Numbered from the stretch's first letter, positions 28,155-37,759 are shown. The stretch: 44,933 nucleotides of DNA from Nostoc sp. RI_552 (GCA_016124525.1 WGNO01000025.1:1-44933), one strand, 5' to 3'. Notes: generated by a model not told the origin, from the letters alone. Program-made: numbers and translations.

Positions 28155-28933
28155 TACTGTTGGAAAAGTAATAATTATTTATAACTATTTGTGACCAACT
28201 GGTTGTTTTGATCCTACACCAAACTAACTGCGGTGAGGTAGTCCTTGAATTTTATTTATGGGGGCTAGCCCTAGGGGAATTTATTCCCCATGAAGTTTCT
28301 TTTTGGTTTTGAATATATATTTTAACTACATCTAGCGGTGCTACCCTACTGTCCAAACAAAATAAAAACAAAATAAGAATTAGTCCACAGGGAAGGTAGT
28401 CGGCTTTTCAGATTTTGGAAATTCTGACCCAATGCCTAGAAGTTACAGATATTAGAGCAGAAAGCCCACGAGTATGTGGGTTCCATAATATAATATTTAT
28501 ACATTGACAAATGAAACAAAAAATGGTACCTGAGCTCTTGACAACTTCCAGACTTTAATTGGGGGTTGCTGAATCAAAGCGAAACTCTGAACTAAGTATA
28601 AACCAGAAGATAAGTAAAAAAGCTACATAAATCTAAATATTTTGATAGTTTGTTATATTAATTCACTTTCTTAACTTTTCTTTACAATGTGATAAACATA
28701 GATTTGCGCCAAAATACAACAATTTTACATGAATTGTCAACTGCTAGTGAAGGTAATTACAAATCATTAGGAGTATTCCCACTAATTATATCTTTATTAT
28801 CGTTATGCTGGAACTGGGGACTATGCAAATCTAACCATTAGGAGTATTTGACAAATCCAACAAGACTAGTACATCAAAATACAATCATAGTAGAGCTAGT
28901 CTCAAGACTACTTGTAATTCCCAGGACGAAAAC
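28155..28933. other. Long divergent non-coding region upstream of the phytochrome operon
   Basis: No ORF of note. Contains a hairpin AGCCCAC...GTGGGTT (about 28461-28480) and two copies of CATTAGGAGTATT. AGGA at 28923-28926 precedes the GTG at 28934. At 780 nt it is the longest gene-free stretch here and may hold promoters for both sides or a small RNA. Confidence 0.5.
28765..28848 (+). promoter_or_regulatory. Direct repeats CATTAGGAGTATT upstream of the phytochrome gene
   Basis: Identical 13-mers at 28765-28777 and 28836-28848, 71 bp apart (about seven helical turns), ending 85 bp before the phytochrome start. Possible regulator binding sites. Confidence 0.4.
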
Positions 28934-31192
28934 GTGAGTATTAACAATATTCCCATCCCTAGCCAATTTGACATCAGCAACTGCAATAAAGAGCCAATTC
29001 ATATCCCTGGCTTTATTCAGCCACATGGGGTAATTATTGTCCTAAAAGAAACAGATTTAACTATTCTACAAGTGAGCGATAATACATTACAGTTATTTGG
29101 TGTGATTCCCGAAAAATTACTAAATCAAAATTTAAGCTATTTCCTAGAATCAGAACAAATTATTTTTTTAAAAGATTGTTTAAATCAACAAGATTTACCA
29201 ATTATTAATCCCATAGAATTCACCATCAATATTAATAATAAACCTACACATTTTGATGGAATTATTCACCGTTACAATGGATTGTTAATTTTAGAGTTAG
29301 AACCTACATTTTTAGAAAAAAACAATGGTTTTTTTAAATTTTATCATTTAGTAAAAGTAGCAATGTCAAAGCTACAAATTGCATCTTCATTAGCAGAAGT
29401 AAGTCAAATTATTGTCCAACAAGTTAAGAGAATTACTGGTTTCGATAGAGTAATGCTCTATCGCTTTGATGAAAATTGGAATGGTAAAGTTATTGCTGAA
29501 GAAAAGCCAGAATATTTGACACCTTATTTAGGGTTACATTATCCTGCTTCTGATATTCCCACACAAGCCAGAAAACTCTATACCGAAAATTGGTTGAGAC
29601 TAATACCTAATACTTACTATGAGCCTGCGGCAATTTTGCCCAGAAATAATCCTTTGACTGATGAACCTTTAGATTTAAGTAGGTCAGTATTACGGAGCGT
29701 TTCGCCTTTACACCTGGAGTATATGCACAACATGGGGGTAATGGCATCTATGTCAATTTCCATTATCAAAAATGAAAAACTTTGGGGATTAATTGCTTGT
29801 CATCATCAATCACCTAAATATATTCCCTACGAAATTCGTAATGCTTGTGAATTTTTAGGGCAAATGACATCTTTAGAAATGGCTGCTAAAGAAGGTAATG
29901 AAGACGTGGAATCTAAAATCGAGGTTAAATCTTGCCATTCCAAGTTAGTGGAGTATATGTCATCAGAAAATAACTTCATTGACGCTTTAATTAACCAACA
30001 GCCAAATCTCCTCAATCTTGTCAATGCTCAAGGAGCAGCAGTTTGTTTTCATGGTAAATGTTTCACAGTAGGTAACAGCCCGGAAGAAGAAGATATTCAC
30101 GATTTAGTCGCATGGATAAGTCACAACCACCATGAGGATATTTTCTACACTGACTCCTTAGCTGAAGTCTACCCAGAAGCAGAAAAATTGCGGGATGTCG
30201 CAAGCGGTTTAATGGTACTTTCTATTTCCAAAACTCAAAAAAACTATATATTATGGTTTCGTCCAGAAGTAGTACGAACTGTAAATTGGGGCGGTAACCC
30301 AAATAAACCTGTAGAAATAAAAGAAAATGGCAGTATTCGTTTATCACCCCGGAAATCTTTTGAATTATGGAAGGAAACAGTTTTATTAAAATCTCTACCT
30401 TGGAAATCCTGCGAAGTGAATGCAGCATTAGAATTGAGAAGTGCAATTATTGCTGTAGTGCTGCGGAAAGCAGATGAACTAGCACAGCTCAATGTCGAAC
30501 TACAACGCAGTAATCACGAATTAGATGCTTTTGCTTACATTGCTTCCCATGACTTAAAAGAACCACTTCGGGGTATTCACAATTACTCTAATTTCCTGAT
30601 TGAAGATTACGGTGACACCATCAACGAAGAAGGCCGACAAAAATTAAAAACATTGATTCGTCTTACCCAGCGAATGGAAGACTTAATTGATTCCCTCTTG
30701 CATTTTTCTCGTCTGGGGAGAGTAGACCTTTCTATGCAGCTAACAGACCTCAATGATGTTTTACATCGTAGTTTAGACTTCTTGAGCGCTCGCATTGAGG
30801 AAATGAACGTAGACATTCAAATTCCCCGACCACTACCGAAAGTGTATTGCGATGGCGTTCAAGTAGGTGAAGTGTTTAATAATTTGATTGCTAACTCTAT
30901 CAAATACAACGATAAACCTGACAAATGGATTTTAATTGGTTATATAGATCAGCCTTCATTACCAATCACATTTTACGTCCGAGATAATGGTATTGGTATT
31001 CGAGATAAACACTTTGAGGCAATTTTCCGCATTTTCAAACGACTCCACGGGCCAAGTAAATATGGCGGAGGTACTGGGGCGGGTTTAACCATCGCCAAAA
31101 AAATAGTAGAACGACATGGCGGTAAAATCTGGGTAGAGTCAACCTACGGTGAAGGTAGTACCTTTTATTTCACATTACAACCAGTGGAGTAA
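28934..31192 (+). CDS. cphB: CphB-type (bacterio)phytochrome histidine kinase
   Basis: 752 residues. PAS (about 15-125) with C17 in SNCNKEPIHIPGFIQPHG, the biliverdin-binding Cys position of bacteriophytochromes. GAF (about 140-315) with HYPASDIPTQARKLY. PHY (about 330-505) with the tongue WFRPEVVRTV and PRKSF. HisKA with H539 in ASHDLKEPLRG, and a HATPase with N, G1 (DNGIGI) and G2 (GGGTGAGLTI) boxes. At residue 259 Leu replaces the Cys that holds phycocyanobilin in Cph1 (SVSPLHLEY), which places it with CphB rather than CphA. Red/far-red sensing kinase; partner regulator next. GTG start, with AGGA 7 nt before it. Confidence 0.9.
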   Translation: MSINNIPIPSQFDISNCNKEPIHIPGFIQPHGVIIVLKETDLTILQVSDNTLQLFGVIPEKLLNQNLSYFLESEQIIFLKDCLNQQDLPIINPIEFTININNKPTHFDGIIHRYNGLLILELEPTFLEKNNGFFKFYHLVKVAMSKLQIASSLAEVSQIIVQQVKRITGFDRVMLYRFDENWNGKVIAEEKPEYLTPYLGLHYPASDIPTQARKLYTENWLRLIPNTYYEPAAILPRNNPLTDEPLDLSRSVLRSVSPLHLEYMHNMGVMASMSISIIKNEKLWGLIACHHQSPKYIPYEIRNACEFLGQMTSLEMAAKEGNEDVESKIEVKSCHSKLVEYMSSENNFIDALINQQPNLLNLVNAQGAAVCFHGKCFTVGNSPEEEDIHDLVAWISHNHHEDIFYTDSLAEVYPEAEKLRDVASGLMVLSISKTQKNYILWFRPEVVRTVNWGGNPNKPVEIKENGSIRLSPRKSFELWKETVLLKSLPWKSCEVNAALELRSAIIAVVLRKADELAQLNVELQRSNHELDAFAYIASHDLKEPLRGIHNYSNFLIEDYGDTINEEGRQKLKTLIRLTQRMEDLIDSLLHFSRLGRVDLSMQLTDLNDVLHRSLDFLSARIEEMNVDIQIPRPLPKVYCDGVQVGEVFNNLIANSIKYNDKPDKWILIGYIDQPSLPITFYVRDNGIGIRDKHFEAIFRIFKRLHGPSKYGGGTGAGLTIAKKIVERHGGKIWVESTYGEGSTFYFTLQPVE

Positions 31193-31312
31193 GTAAGTCA
31201 GCAGAAATCAACCCAAGGATCTTACTAAACCTAAACACAGCTCAATTTCTGATTAACGGCTGATGGCCAGCTTTTGTAACTAACTTTATTTACGCCCACT
31301 TACTTAAAACCC

Positions 31313-31765
31313 ATGATTGCTAATTTTGCCAAGCCTTTGTTAGTAATTGAAGATAGCGACGAGGACTTTGAAGCTTTATGTCGAGTCATGAAAAAACAAG
31401 CTGTTCTCAATCCTGTGTTTCGCTGTAGCGATGGCGATGAGGCGCTAGACTTCCTTTACCACGCAGGAGCTTACAGTGATTGCGAAAAATCTCCTCGTCC
31501 TGCTCTGATTTTACTCGACCTCAATTTACCGGGAACTGATGGGCGAGAAATCTTAGAGGAAATCAAACAAGATGAAAACTTGAGATGTATACCTGTAGTT
31601 GTGTTTACCACATCATCTAATCCAAAAGACATTGAAATATGTTACCGATATTGCGTTGCTAGTTATATGTTAAAACCAATTGATCTCAATAAATTGGTGG
31701 AAACTATTCAAAGCTTTATTACTTATTGGTTAAACATTGTAATACTCCCTGATACTGTTAGCTAG
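31313..31765 (+). CDS. rcpB: Rcp-type response regulator paired with the phytochrome
   Basis: 150 residues, a lone receiver domain. [18 protein letters not shown] opens it, the phospho-acceptor Asp lies in [17 protein letters not shown], and [16 protein letters not shown] plus [12 protein letters not shown] complete the site. This is the Rcp1/RcpB pattern seen directly after cyanobacterial phytochrome genes. It starts 120 nt after the kinase and ends 5 nt before the next kinase gene, so it belongs to the same operon. Expected to accept phosphate from H539 of the phytochrome. Confidence 0.9.
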   Translation: MIANFAKPLLVIEDSDEDFEALCRVMKKQAVLNPVFRCSDGDEALDFLYHAGAYSDCEKSPRPALILLDLNLPGTDGREILEEIKQDENLRCIPVVVFTTSSNPKDIEICYRYCVASYMLKPIDLNKLVETIQSFITYWLNIVILPDTVS

Positions 31766-31770
31766 TAGTT

Positions 31771-34482
31771 ATGACGCAACCGCTAACTATTTTAATTGTG
31801 GATGACTGTGCTGAAGATCGCCAGGCTTATTGTCGCTATCTGCTACAAGACCAAGAATACAACTACTCAATTCTCGAAGAAGAATCGGGAGAAGGTGGAT
31901 TGATACTATATCAGCAGTTTCATCCTGATGTGATTTTATTAGACTTTTTACTACCAGACTTGGATGGTTTGGAATTTTTGGCGGAATTAAAACAGCAATC
32001 ACCGCAAATCATACCACCGGTAATTATGTTAACGGGTTATGGTAACGAAGCTGTGGCTGTACAGGCTATGAAAAGTGGTGTCCAAGACTATTTAGTTAAG
32101 GGACAAACCAGTGGTGAGCATTTGCGCTCTACTATTCACTCAGTAATTAAAAATGCTCAACTTAGTCAAGAATTGCAACGCAGCGAGGAACGTTTCCGCA
32201 CTTCTGTTGAAAATCTGCTGGATTGTTTCGGCATTTTTTCTGCGGCGCGTGATGAAACGGGCAAAATTCTCCACTTTCTTGTTGATTATCTGAACCCCGC
32301 AGCCTATGAATTCAGCCAAATCAGTTCTAAACCACAAGGCGAAGATATCAGCCAATTTTTGTTGAATATACCAGAATATGGGTTGTTTGATGAATGTTGC
32401 AAAGTTGTGGAAACGGGTCGGCCATTAGTTAAAGAATCACTCGTTTATACTGCTTTTAATCAGCAACAGCAATCAGCCAAAGTCATTGATATTCGTATCA
32501 CCAAAATGGGGGATGGCTTTGTTGCTGCTTGGCGAGATGTGACGGAAAAAAAACAAGCAGAAGAAAAGTTACAAAAAAGTCAGCAATTCATCGAAGGTAT
32601 TACTGATACCATACCAGGAGTTTTGTACGTTTATGATTTGATAGCAAGGCGCAATGTCTATACCAATAGTCAAGTTAGCAAACTACTTGGTTATACTTGC
32701 TCACAAATTCAAAATATGGGTACTGAGTTTATCTCGTCTTTAATACATCCTGAAGATCAAGTAGGATTGGCTGGACATTGGCAACTTATTAACTCCTGTG
32801 AGGATGGGGATATTCTAGATTTTGAGTATCGGATAAAACACGCCAACGGTGAATGGCTGTGGTTTTGTAGTCGAGATACTGTATTTAACAGGAATGTTGA
32901 AGGTACGCCGCGCCAAATTGTCGGTACAGCTTTTGATATCACTGAGCGTAAGCGAGTAGAAGAACAGCTACGTTTAAGTAACGAGCGTTTTCAATTAGCA
33001 GCAGCAGCAGTTAATTGTTTGATTTACGACAGAGATATAAAAAACAGTACTGTGAATATGACTGAAGGACTAACTCGAATTTTGGGCTATTCTTTAGAGG
33101 AAGTAGATCCCAGTCATGAATGGTGGATAGAAAAAATTCATCCAGAAGATAGACAACGACTATACCAGCAATTCTTAGATGTTTTTAAGACTCAAAAATA
33201 CTATAGTTTTGAGTATAGGATGCGTCACAAAGACCAACAGTATCGCTATGTACTGGACCAAGGAATAATTATTAGAGATACTAATGGGCAGGTAGTACGA
33301 ACAGTAGGTAGTACAACAGACATTAGCCAACGCAAACTTGTGGAAATAGCTTTGCGGGAAAGTAAGGAACAATACCGTTATTTGTCAGACTCCATACCCC
33401 AACTTGTCTGGATGTGCAATTCTCAAGGAGAATGTGAGTATGTTAATGAAAAATGGTATGAATTAACTGGGGAAACCATCGCATCAGCCCAAGGGTTTGG
33501 CTGGACAAAAGTTATACATCCAGATGATGTGTCCTCAGTCATGCAGCAATGGACACAAGCCTTGGAGACAGGCCGGGGGTACGAACAAGAAATACGCTAT
33601 CAAAAACGTGATGGTAGCTATTGTTGGCATTTAGTCAGGAGTGTACCCATCAAAAATGACCAAGGAGAAATTGTCAAGTGGTTTGGAACCAGCACTGATA
33701 TAGACCAGCGCAAGCAATTAGAGGCTGAACGGAACCGCCTGTTGCAAATGGAACAAGCGGCCCGCAATGCAGCGGAAAAAGCCAACCAAACTAAAGATGA
33801 GTTCGTGGCTATGGTATCTCATGACCTGCGATCGCCACTTAATGCTATTCTCGGTTGGGCAAAATTACTGCGGACTCGCCAACTACCTGCAAACACTGTG
33901 AACAATGCTTTAGAAACCATCGAACGCAATGCTCAATCTCAAGCAAAACTCCTAGAAGATTTATTGAATATGTCCCGCATTCTCCGGGGTCAGTTGCAGC
34001 TAGAAGTCGCCCCAGTGCAACTAGTGAACATAGTCAAAGCATCCATGGAAACTGCTTATCCTCCTGCTAATGCTAAAGGCATTCATTTAGAATCCATAAT
34101 TGATGAATCTATTCCCCTGATTCTCGGTGATGCTAACCGCCTGCTACAGATTTTAAATAATTTACTCTCCAACGCCATTAAATTCACTCCTCCTGGTGGA
34201 CGGGTGGAGGTGCGACTGGGAAAAAGTGATGAATCCTCAATAGTTCTTCAGGTAAGTGACACAGGTGTTGGTATCCAGGCGGAATTTTTGCCCTATGTCT
34301 TTGAAAGATATCGTCAGGCAAATTTTGCTTGCAAGGAAAATGGTTTAGGGCTGGGATTAGCCATCGCCCGTCATTTGGTAGAATTACACAAAGGTACAAT
34401 TGAAGCACATAGTAAAGGCGAAGGGCTAGGAGCTAGTTTCACCATCAAGTTACCTTCTCAAACTGCCATCATCAATTACTAG
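31771..34482 (+). CDS. Receiver-multi-PAS histidine kinase
   Basis: 903 residues. N-terminal receiver domain with acceptor D58 (VILLDFLLPDLDG) and switch residues in VIMLTGYGNE. Then four PAS/PAC repeats (about 140-265, 270-395, 400-520, 525-650), each closing with a PAC-type DITERK/DISQRK/DIDQRK motif. HisKA with H684 in VSHDLRSPLNAIL and a HATPase with DTGVGI and GLGLGLAIAR end the protein. It starts 5 nt after the Rcp stop, so translation is probably coupled. It could receive phosphate from the phytochrome through its receiver and pass or tune the signal. The PAS ligands are unknown. Its 3' end overlaps the next gene by 11 nt. Confidence 0.9.
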   Translation: MTQPLTILIVDDCAEDRQAYCRYLLQDQEYNYSILEEESGEGGLILYQQFHPDVILLDFLLPDLDGLEFLAELKQQSPQIIPPVIMLTGYGNEAVAVQAMKSGVQDYLVKGQTSGEHLRSTIHSVIKNAQLSQELQRSEERFRTSVENLLDCFGIFSAARDETGKILHFLVDYLNPAAYEFSQISSKPQGEDISQFLLNIPEYGLFDECCKVVETGRPLVKESLVYTAFNQQQQSAKVIDIRITKMGDGFVAAWRDVTEKKQAEEKLQKSQQFIEGITDTIPGVLYVYDLIARRNVYTNSQVSKLLGYTCSQIQNMGTEFISSLIHPEDQVGLAGHWQLINSCEDGDILDFEYRIKHANGEWLWFCSRDTVFNRNVEGTPRQIVGTAFDITERKRVEEQLRLSNERFQLAAAAVNCLIYDRDIKNSTVNMTEGLTRILGYSLEEVDPSHEWWIEKIHPEDRQRLYQQFLDVFKTQKYYSFEYRMRHKDQQYRYVLDQGIIIRDTNGQVVRTVGSTTDISQRKLVEIALRESKEQYRYLSDSIPQLVWMCNSQGECEYVNEKWYELTGETIASAQGFGWTKVIHPDDVSSVMQQWTQALETGRGYEQEIRYQKRDGSYCWHLVRSVPIKNDQGEIVKWFGTSTDIDQRKQLEAERNRLLQMEQAARNAAEKANQTKDEFVAMVSHDLRSPLNAILGWAKLLRTRQLPANTVNNALETIERNAQSQAKLLEDLLNMSRILRGQLQLEVAPVQLVNIVKASMETAYPPANAKGIHLESIIDESIPLILGDANRLLQILNNLLSNAIKFTPPGGRVEVRLGKSDESSIVLQVSDTGVGIQAEFLPYVFERYRQANFACKENGLGLGLAIARHLVELHKGTIEAHSKGEGLGASFTIKLPSQTAIINY

Positions 34483-35683
34483 GTATAGTTTTAAAACTTG
34501 CCCTTGCTCCCAAAGAATAATCCTTTAACCTAAAATCAGCAAAAGGTTTATTTTCCAGCCTATCCCGTAAAGCTTCATCTAAAATTACATCTTCTGATTC
34601 TGGTTTCACACCAATAATCATCACACTTCTTGCGTATGCAGTTACATCCTGATTTTTCTGACAATTCCGGCCTTGAAATTGACCGAGATTTAATAAACGA
34701 TAGCCTTGGACACTAGAATTATTGCTAAATAAACTAGTTACTAAACGTTGAATTTGCTGAGAACGTTCTAAAGCTTGGCGTTCTTCAACTACTGGATTAC
34801 CGCCACAACTAGCCACACCTACAGAAATAATTTCTGTAGGTTCTTCCATTATTTGCTGTATACCTTCTTGTTCTAGGTTCAACTTTAAAAGCTCAACACT
34901 AATAACTTCGTCATCTGATTGAACTTGAAAATTACTCCCAGCTAGCCATTTATATTCATTGGATAAAACAGCTATATTAAACTGAGCAATTTTACCTTTA
35001 CTATCCCGTCCTTTTTCATAAGCAAAGTAATCAACTGTACCTTTTTTTTGCCGGAATTGTGCTGTTGTTGCCAAAGTCCCAAACCTCGGCGAAATGGTCG
35101 CTAAAGCTGTAAAACTGAGTAAAACGAAAGAAACTAACAGCGCTGCAAATAAAGCCTTTAAAGGTACCGCTTCTGAATCTTTTGTTAATCTTGGTACAGT
35201 TACATGAGTCGCAGAATTATTCACCACATTTACAGGTACCAATTGTTTTAACCATTCCACGGCTGCTGCTGGAGAAATCAAATGATTTTGCTGCTCTAAC
35301 CACCTATCCAAATCAGGCTGGTCAATTTTGTCCATGACAATGCAGTGCAGAACCAAACCATTTCTCGTTTGATACTGGAAATAACACTCAAATTGAGGAA
35401 TACCTGAATAATTCAGTGGTTTTAAAAGTGATGCTTCTTGGCAAAACAGTTCTACTGCTCCGGGGTCATTTGATAAATCTTCATTCAGTACCTTCAAGAT
35501 TTTTGGTGTATTTTGTTTATCTGCTACATAGACTTTGCTATAACCGTTTTTGTCACTCAACAGACTTACTACCCGATAACGTCCCGCTAATTCCAAGGGG
35601 GAACCACAGCTTTTACAAAAATTGTCTTGATGATGATTAGGGTAATGAGGTTGAGGACAATCTGGATTAATACAAAGGCTCAT
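34472..35683 (-). CDS. Kinase-like membrane protein lacking the catalytic lobe (Zn ribbon, N-lobe, TM, extracytoplasmic domain)
   Basis: 403 residues. It begins like cyanobacterial 4-Cys Ser/Thr kinases: C4, C9, C23, C26, then GRYRVVSLLSDKNGYSKVYVAD (glycine loop region), ILKVL with K64, and a helix with E83. The frame runs to AVEWLKQLV (142-149), where relatives continue into the HRDxKP and DFG segment. Here it passes straight to a juxtamembrane stretch and a membrane helix (about 176-197), then a domain of about 200 residues outside (SVGVASCGG...RSQQIQRLV). There is no HRD, DFG or APE motif anywhere. The frame is open throughout. Best read as an in-frame internal deletion or a pseudokinase; kinase activity is not expected. 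Confidence 0.75.
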   Translation of the reverse strand: MSLCINPDCPQPHYPNHHQDNFCKSCGSPLELAGRYRVVSLLSDKNGYSKVYVADKQNTPKILKVLNEDLSNDPGAVELFCQEASLLKPLNYSGIPQFECYFQYQTRNGLVLHCIVMDKIDQPDLDRWLEQQNHLISPAAAVEWLKQLVPVNVVNNSATHVTVPRLTKDSEAVPLKALFAALLVSFVLLSFTALATISPRFGTLATTAQFRQKKGTVDYFAYEKGRDSKGKIAQFNIAVLSNEYKWLAGSNFQVQSDDEVISVELLKLNLEQEGIQQIMEEPTEIISVGVASCGGNPVVEERQALERSQQIQRLVTSLFSNNSSVQGYRLLNLGQFQGRNCQKNQDVTAYARSVMIIGVKPESEDVILDEALRDRLENKPFADFRLKDYSLGARASFKTIPSN

Positions 35684-35722
35684 GATTAAATTAAGACTTC
35701 AATTTGTTCAGTCAGAGTTGTT

Positions 35723-36565
35723 TTACTGACATTCTGCGAGAAATGCTGCTACAGTCCGGTTAAATGCTTCAGGTGCAGTCAAAAATGGCCAATGATTACC
35801 GGGAACTTCACAGAGGCGGAAATTTTGCAAATGAGTTTTATAAGGTTTGATTTGCCACTCTTGACGATTAAGACCTTTTTCTGGCTGTATAAACAGCGTG
35901 GGAGTGTCAATAGGGTAAATGAAACCAGGTACGCACATCACATCTGCAAAAATACCATCACGGGCAGCAATAGTAAATTTACTACCCCAATTTCCATCAA
36001 CTTTTTCTTCAATTCCCGCTTGAAATACTTGCTGTTGTAAGCTACTCCATCCTTGATATTGATTTAACTGACGAGCTTGTGCTTCTGCTTCTAGGTAACT
36101 AGCAAAAGGGCCCATACCTTTAAGAAAAGATAAGTAACGGTACAACAGAGGAAAAGTTAACCGCAATATGCTAGGCATTTTCCAGATAAAAATCGGGTCA
36201 ACCAAAACCATGCTGCGTAAACGCTGTGGATTTTCTCTCGCCCAGATAGCCGCTAATTTCCCCGTCCACGAATGACTGACAACCTGTGCACAAGACCATC
36301 CCAAATGATCCATTAGCGCTTCCAGGTCAGCGATGGCACTAGCAAAGGTATAATCATTTTCTGGCTTGCTGCTTTGACCATGACCGCGCATATCTGGCGC
36401 AACTATGTGATAATCCGGGGCTAACTCATCTCCCAAACGTAACCAAACCACGGCATTATCCGCTAAACCGTGTAACAGTAATAAAGGTTTTTTACCTTCC
36501 TTCCACTCCAAATAAGAAAGTTCAATATCATGTTTTGATAAAGTTTGACGTAAAGGCATAATCAT
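35723..36565 (-). CDS. Alpha/beta hydrolase
   Basis: 280 residues. Oxyanion-hole motif LLLHGLADNAVVW (29-41), DMRGHGQSSKPE (58-69), nucleophile S99 in VVSHSWTGK (the elbow is S-H-S-W-T, not the usual G-x-S-x-G), and catalytic His in PGNHWPFLTAP near the C-terminus. The fold is clear but the substrate is not. Relatives include esterases, haloperoxidases and C-C hydrolases. Soluble, no signal peptide. Lies 39 nt upstream of the kinase-like gene on the same strand, so the two may be co-transcribed. Confidence 0.88.
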   Translation of the reverse strand: MIMPLRQTLSKHDIELSYLEWKEGKKPLLLLHGLADNAVVWLRLGDELAPDYHIVAPDMRGHGQSSKPENDYTFASAIADLEALMDHLGWSCAQVVSHSWTGKLAAIWARENPQRLRSMVLVDPIFIWKMPSILRLTFPLLYRYLSFLKGMGPFASYLEAEAQARQLNQYQGWSSLQQQVFQAGIEEKVDGNWGSKFTIAARDGIFADVMCVPGFIYPIDTPTLFIQPEKGLNRQEWQIKPYKTHLQNFRLCEVPGNHWPFLTAPEAFNRTVAAFLAECQ

Positions 36566-36962
36566 AAAACAATTACAGGTTTATAGCACTTTTTTGCCCT
36601 GGTGGAATGACAACCTAAAAATATTCATTATAATTTTGTGGTGAAACATTGTCATAACGAACCACAGACACACAGAGGACACAGACAAAAAACATAAGTC
36701 ATCTTTTAGCGAGAAGAAAGTAGTTCTTTAACTGACTTGAGCTATGAGACTCTTAATTTTTTCCCTGGCTCCGTCATTTTCCTTTCGGGCAAAGAATCCA
36801 TTCACTACAGATGTAGCATAGACTACACAGGTTAACACAAATAATTCTCCCTCACAGATTATAAAATGCCATAACCCCATACGCTTCATTTATCAGCATT
36901 TATCGGCGCGTAATTATTGTCTTTACAACTATATTGTGCTACGACAAAAACTTCTCACTAGT
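36566..36962. other. Intergenic region with a common cyanobacterial repeat word
   Basis: At 36658-36685 there is a purine-rich stretch built on ACCACAGACACACAGAGG and GGACACAGA, a type of dispersed repeat often met between cyanobacterial genes. No gene seen in the rest. Confidence 0.45.
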
Positions 36963-37145
36963 TTATTTATTTTTTTTATGTTTAGAGAAATAATTATGTA
37001 ACATGACAAAAAACATCAAAGTATAACTAGCAAAAATCGCCCCACTGAAAGTAACAAAAGTCGGTAAATTAAGCCTTTTAATGAAAACCACTGTACCGAA
37101 ACTAAAAATTATACTAGCCAGAAAAGCTAATAAATCTTTACTCAA
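36963..37145 (-). CDS. Small membrane protein with a TTG start
   Basis: 60 residues, two hydrophobic segments (LLAFLASIIFSFGTVVFI and FSGAIFASYTLMFFVML) and a basic tail KHKKNK. The start is TTG at 37145, supported by AGGAG 6 nt upstream, which makes a real gene more likely than chance. Very AT-rich, like the surroundings. No family recognised; function unknown. Confidence 0.5.
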   Translation of the reverse strand: MSKDLLAFLASIIFSFGTVVFIKRLNLPTFVTFSGAIFASYTLMFFVMLHNYFSKHKKNK

Positions 37146-37759
37146 AATAATCTCCTAAATATTAGTTCTTGCCAGTTAATTTACTCATACTTTATAAAAG
37201 CTGAAAAATACCGTAAACAATGTTACGGACAAACCACCTCATGAGTTTATTTAGATTAGTTTTATATTTTTCTACCTGCAATATCGCCAGAGTAATTTCG
37301 TCATATCTCCAAGGATTTACGAGGAGATGAATGGCGAGACTGGTGTGAAAACGTTATATTTAAATAATGTTAATTTATGTGAGATTTAAAATTTTTGATA
37401 CATTATGAGTAACTTTTAAAAGAACCTCTAAGATTAATTTGCCATGACTCCATAAGGTACAAAACTAAAGTATACAACAAGTGAAAAATAATATTACTAA
37501 CAAACAAAAACTTTTAAAATTAACTTTAATTGAAGCATTATTTTGTTACAAAATATACAATAATTTATCATATTTTCAAATATAAAAGTTAAAAATATAC
37601 ATATTCTTAATATTTAGACTAAAAAAATGTAGTTTAATTTTTTTAGAGAAAGAATAAATGTATAAATGTTTTTTCTTTATTAGCAACCTCAATAGAAGCT
37701 ATTGAGGTTGTAAACATACATGAGCTATCCTTAACTTACAAGCAAGGAAACAAACTGCA
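37146..37759. other. AT-rich intergenic region upstream of the glycosyltransferase gene
   Basis: No convincing gene. Contains the palindrome ATTTTGTTACAAAAT (37540-37554) and a strong hairpin at 37684-37710. A short open stretch near 37310-37376 reads like the tail of some protein (RGDEWRDWCENV) but has no start. Confidence 0.45.
37684..37710 (+). promoter_or_regulatory. 12-bp perfect hairpin 49 nt before the glycosyltransferase start
   Basis: CAACCTCAATAG and CTATTGAGGTTG pair fully around AAG. There is no T run after it, so it is a leader structure or operator rather than a plain terminator. Confidence 0.5.

Noticed and set aside
37310..37376. Short open stretch reading like a protein tail (RGDEWRDWCENV)
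   Set aside because: About 20 residues only, preceded by an in-frame stop. No family could be assigned.
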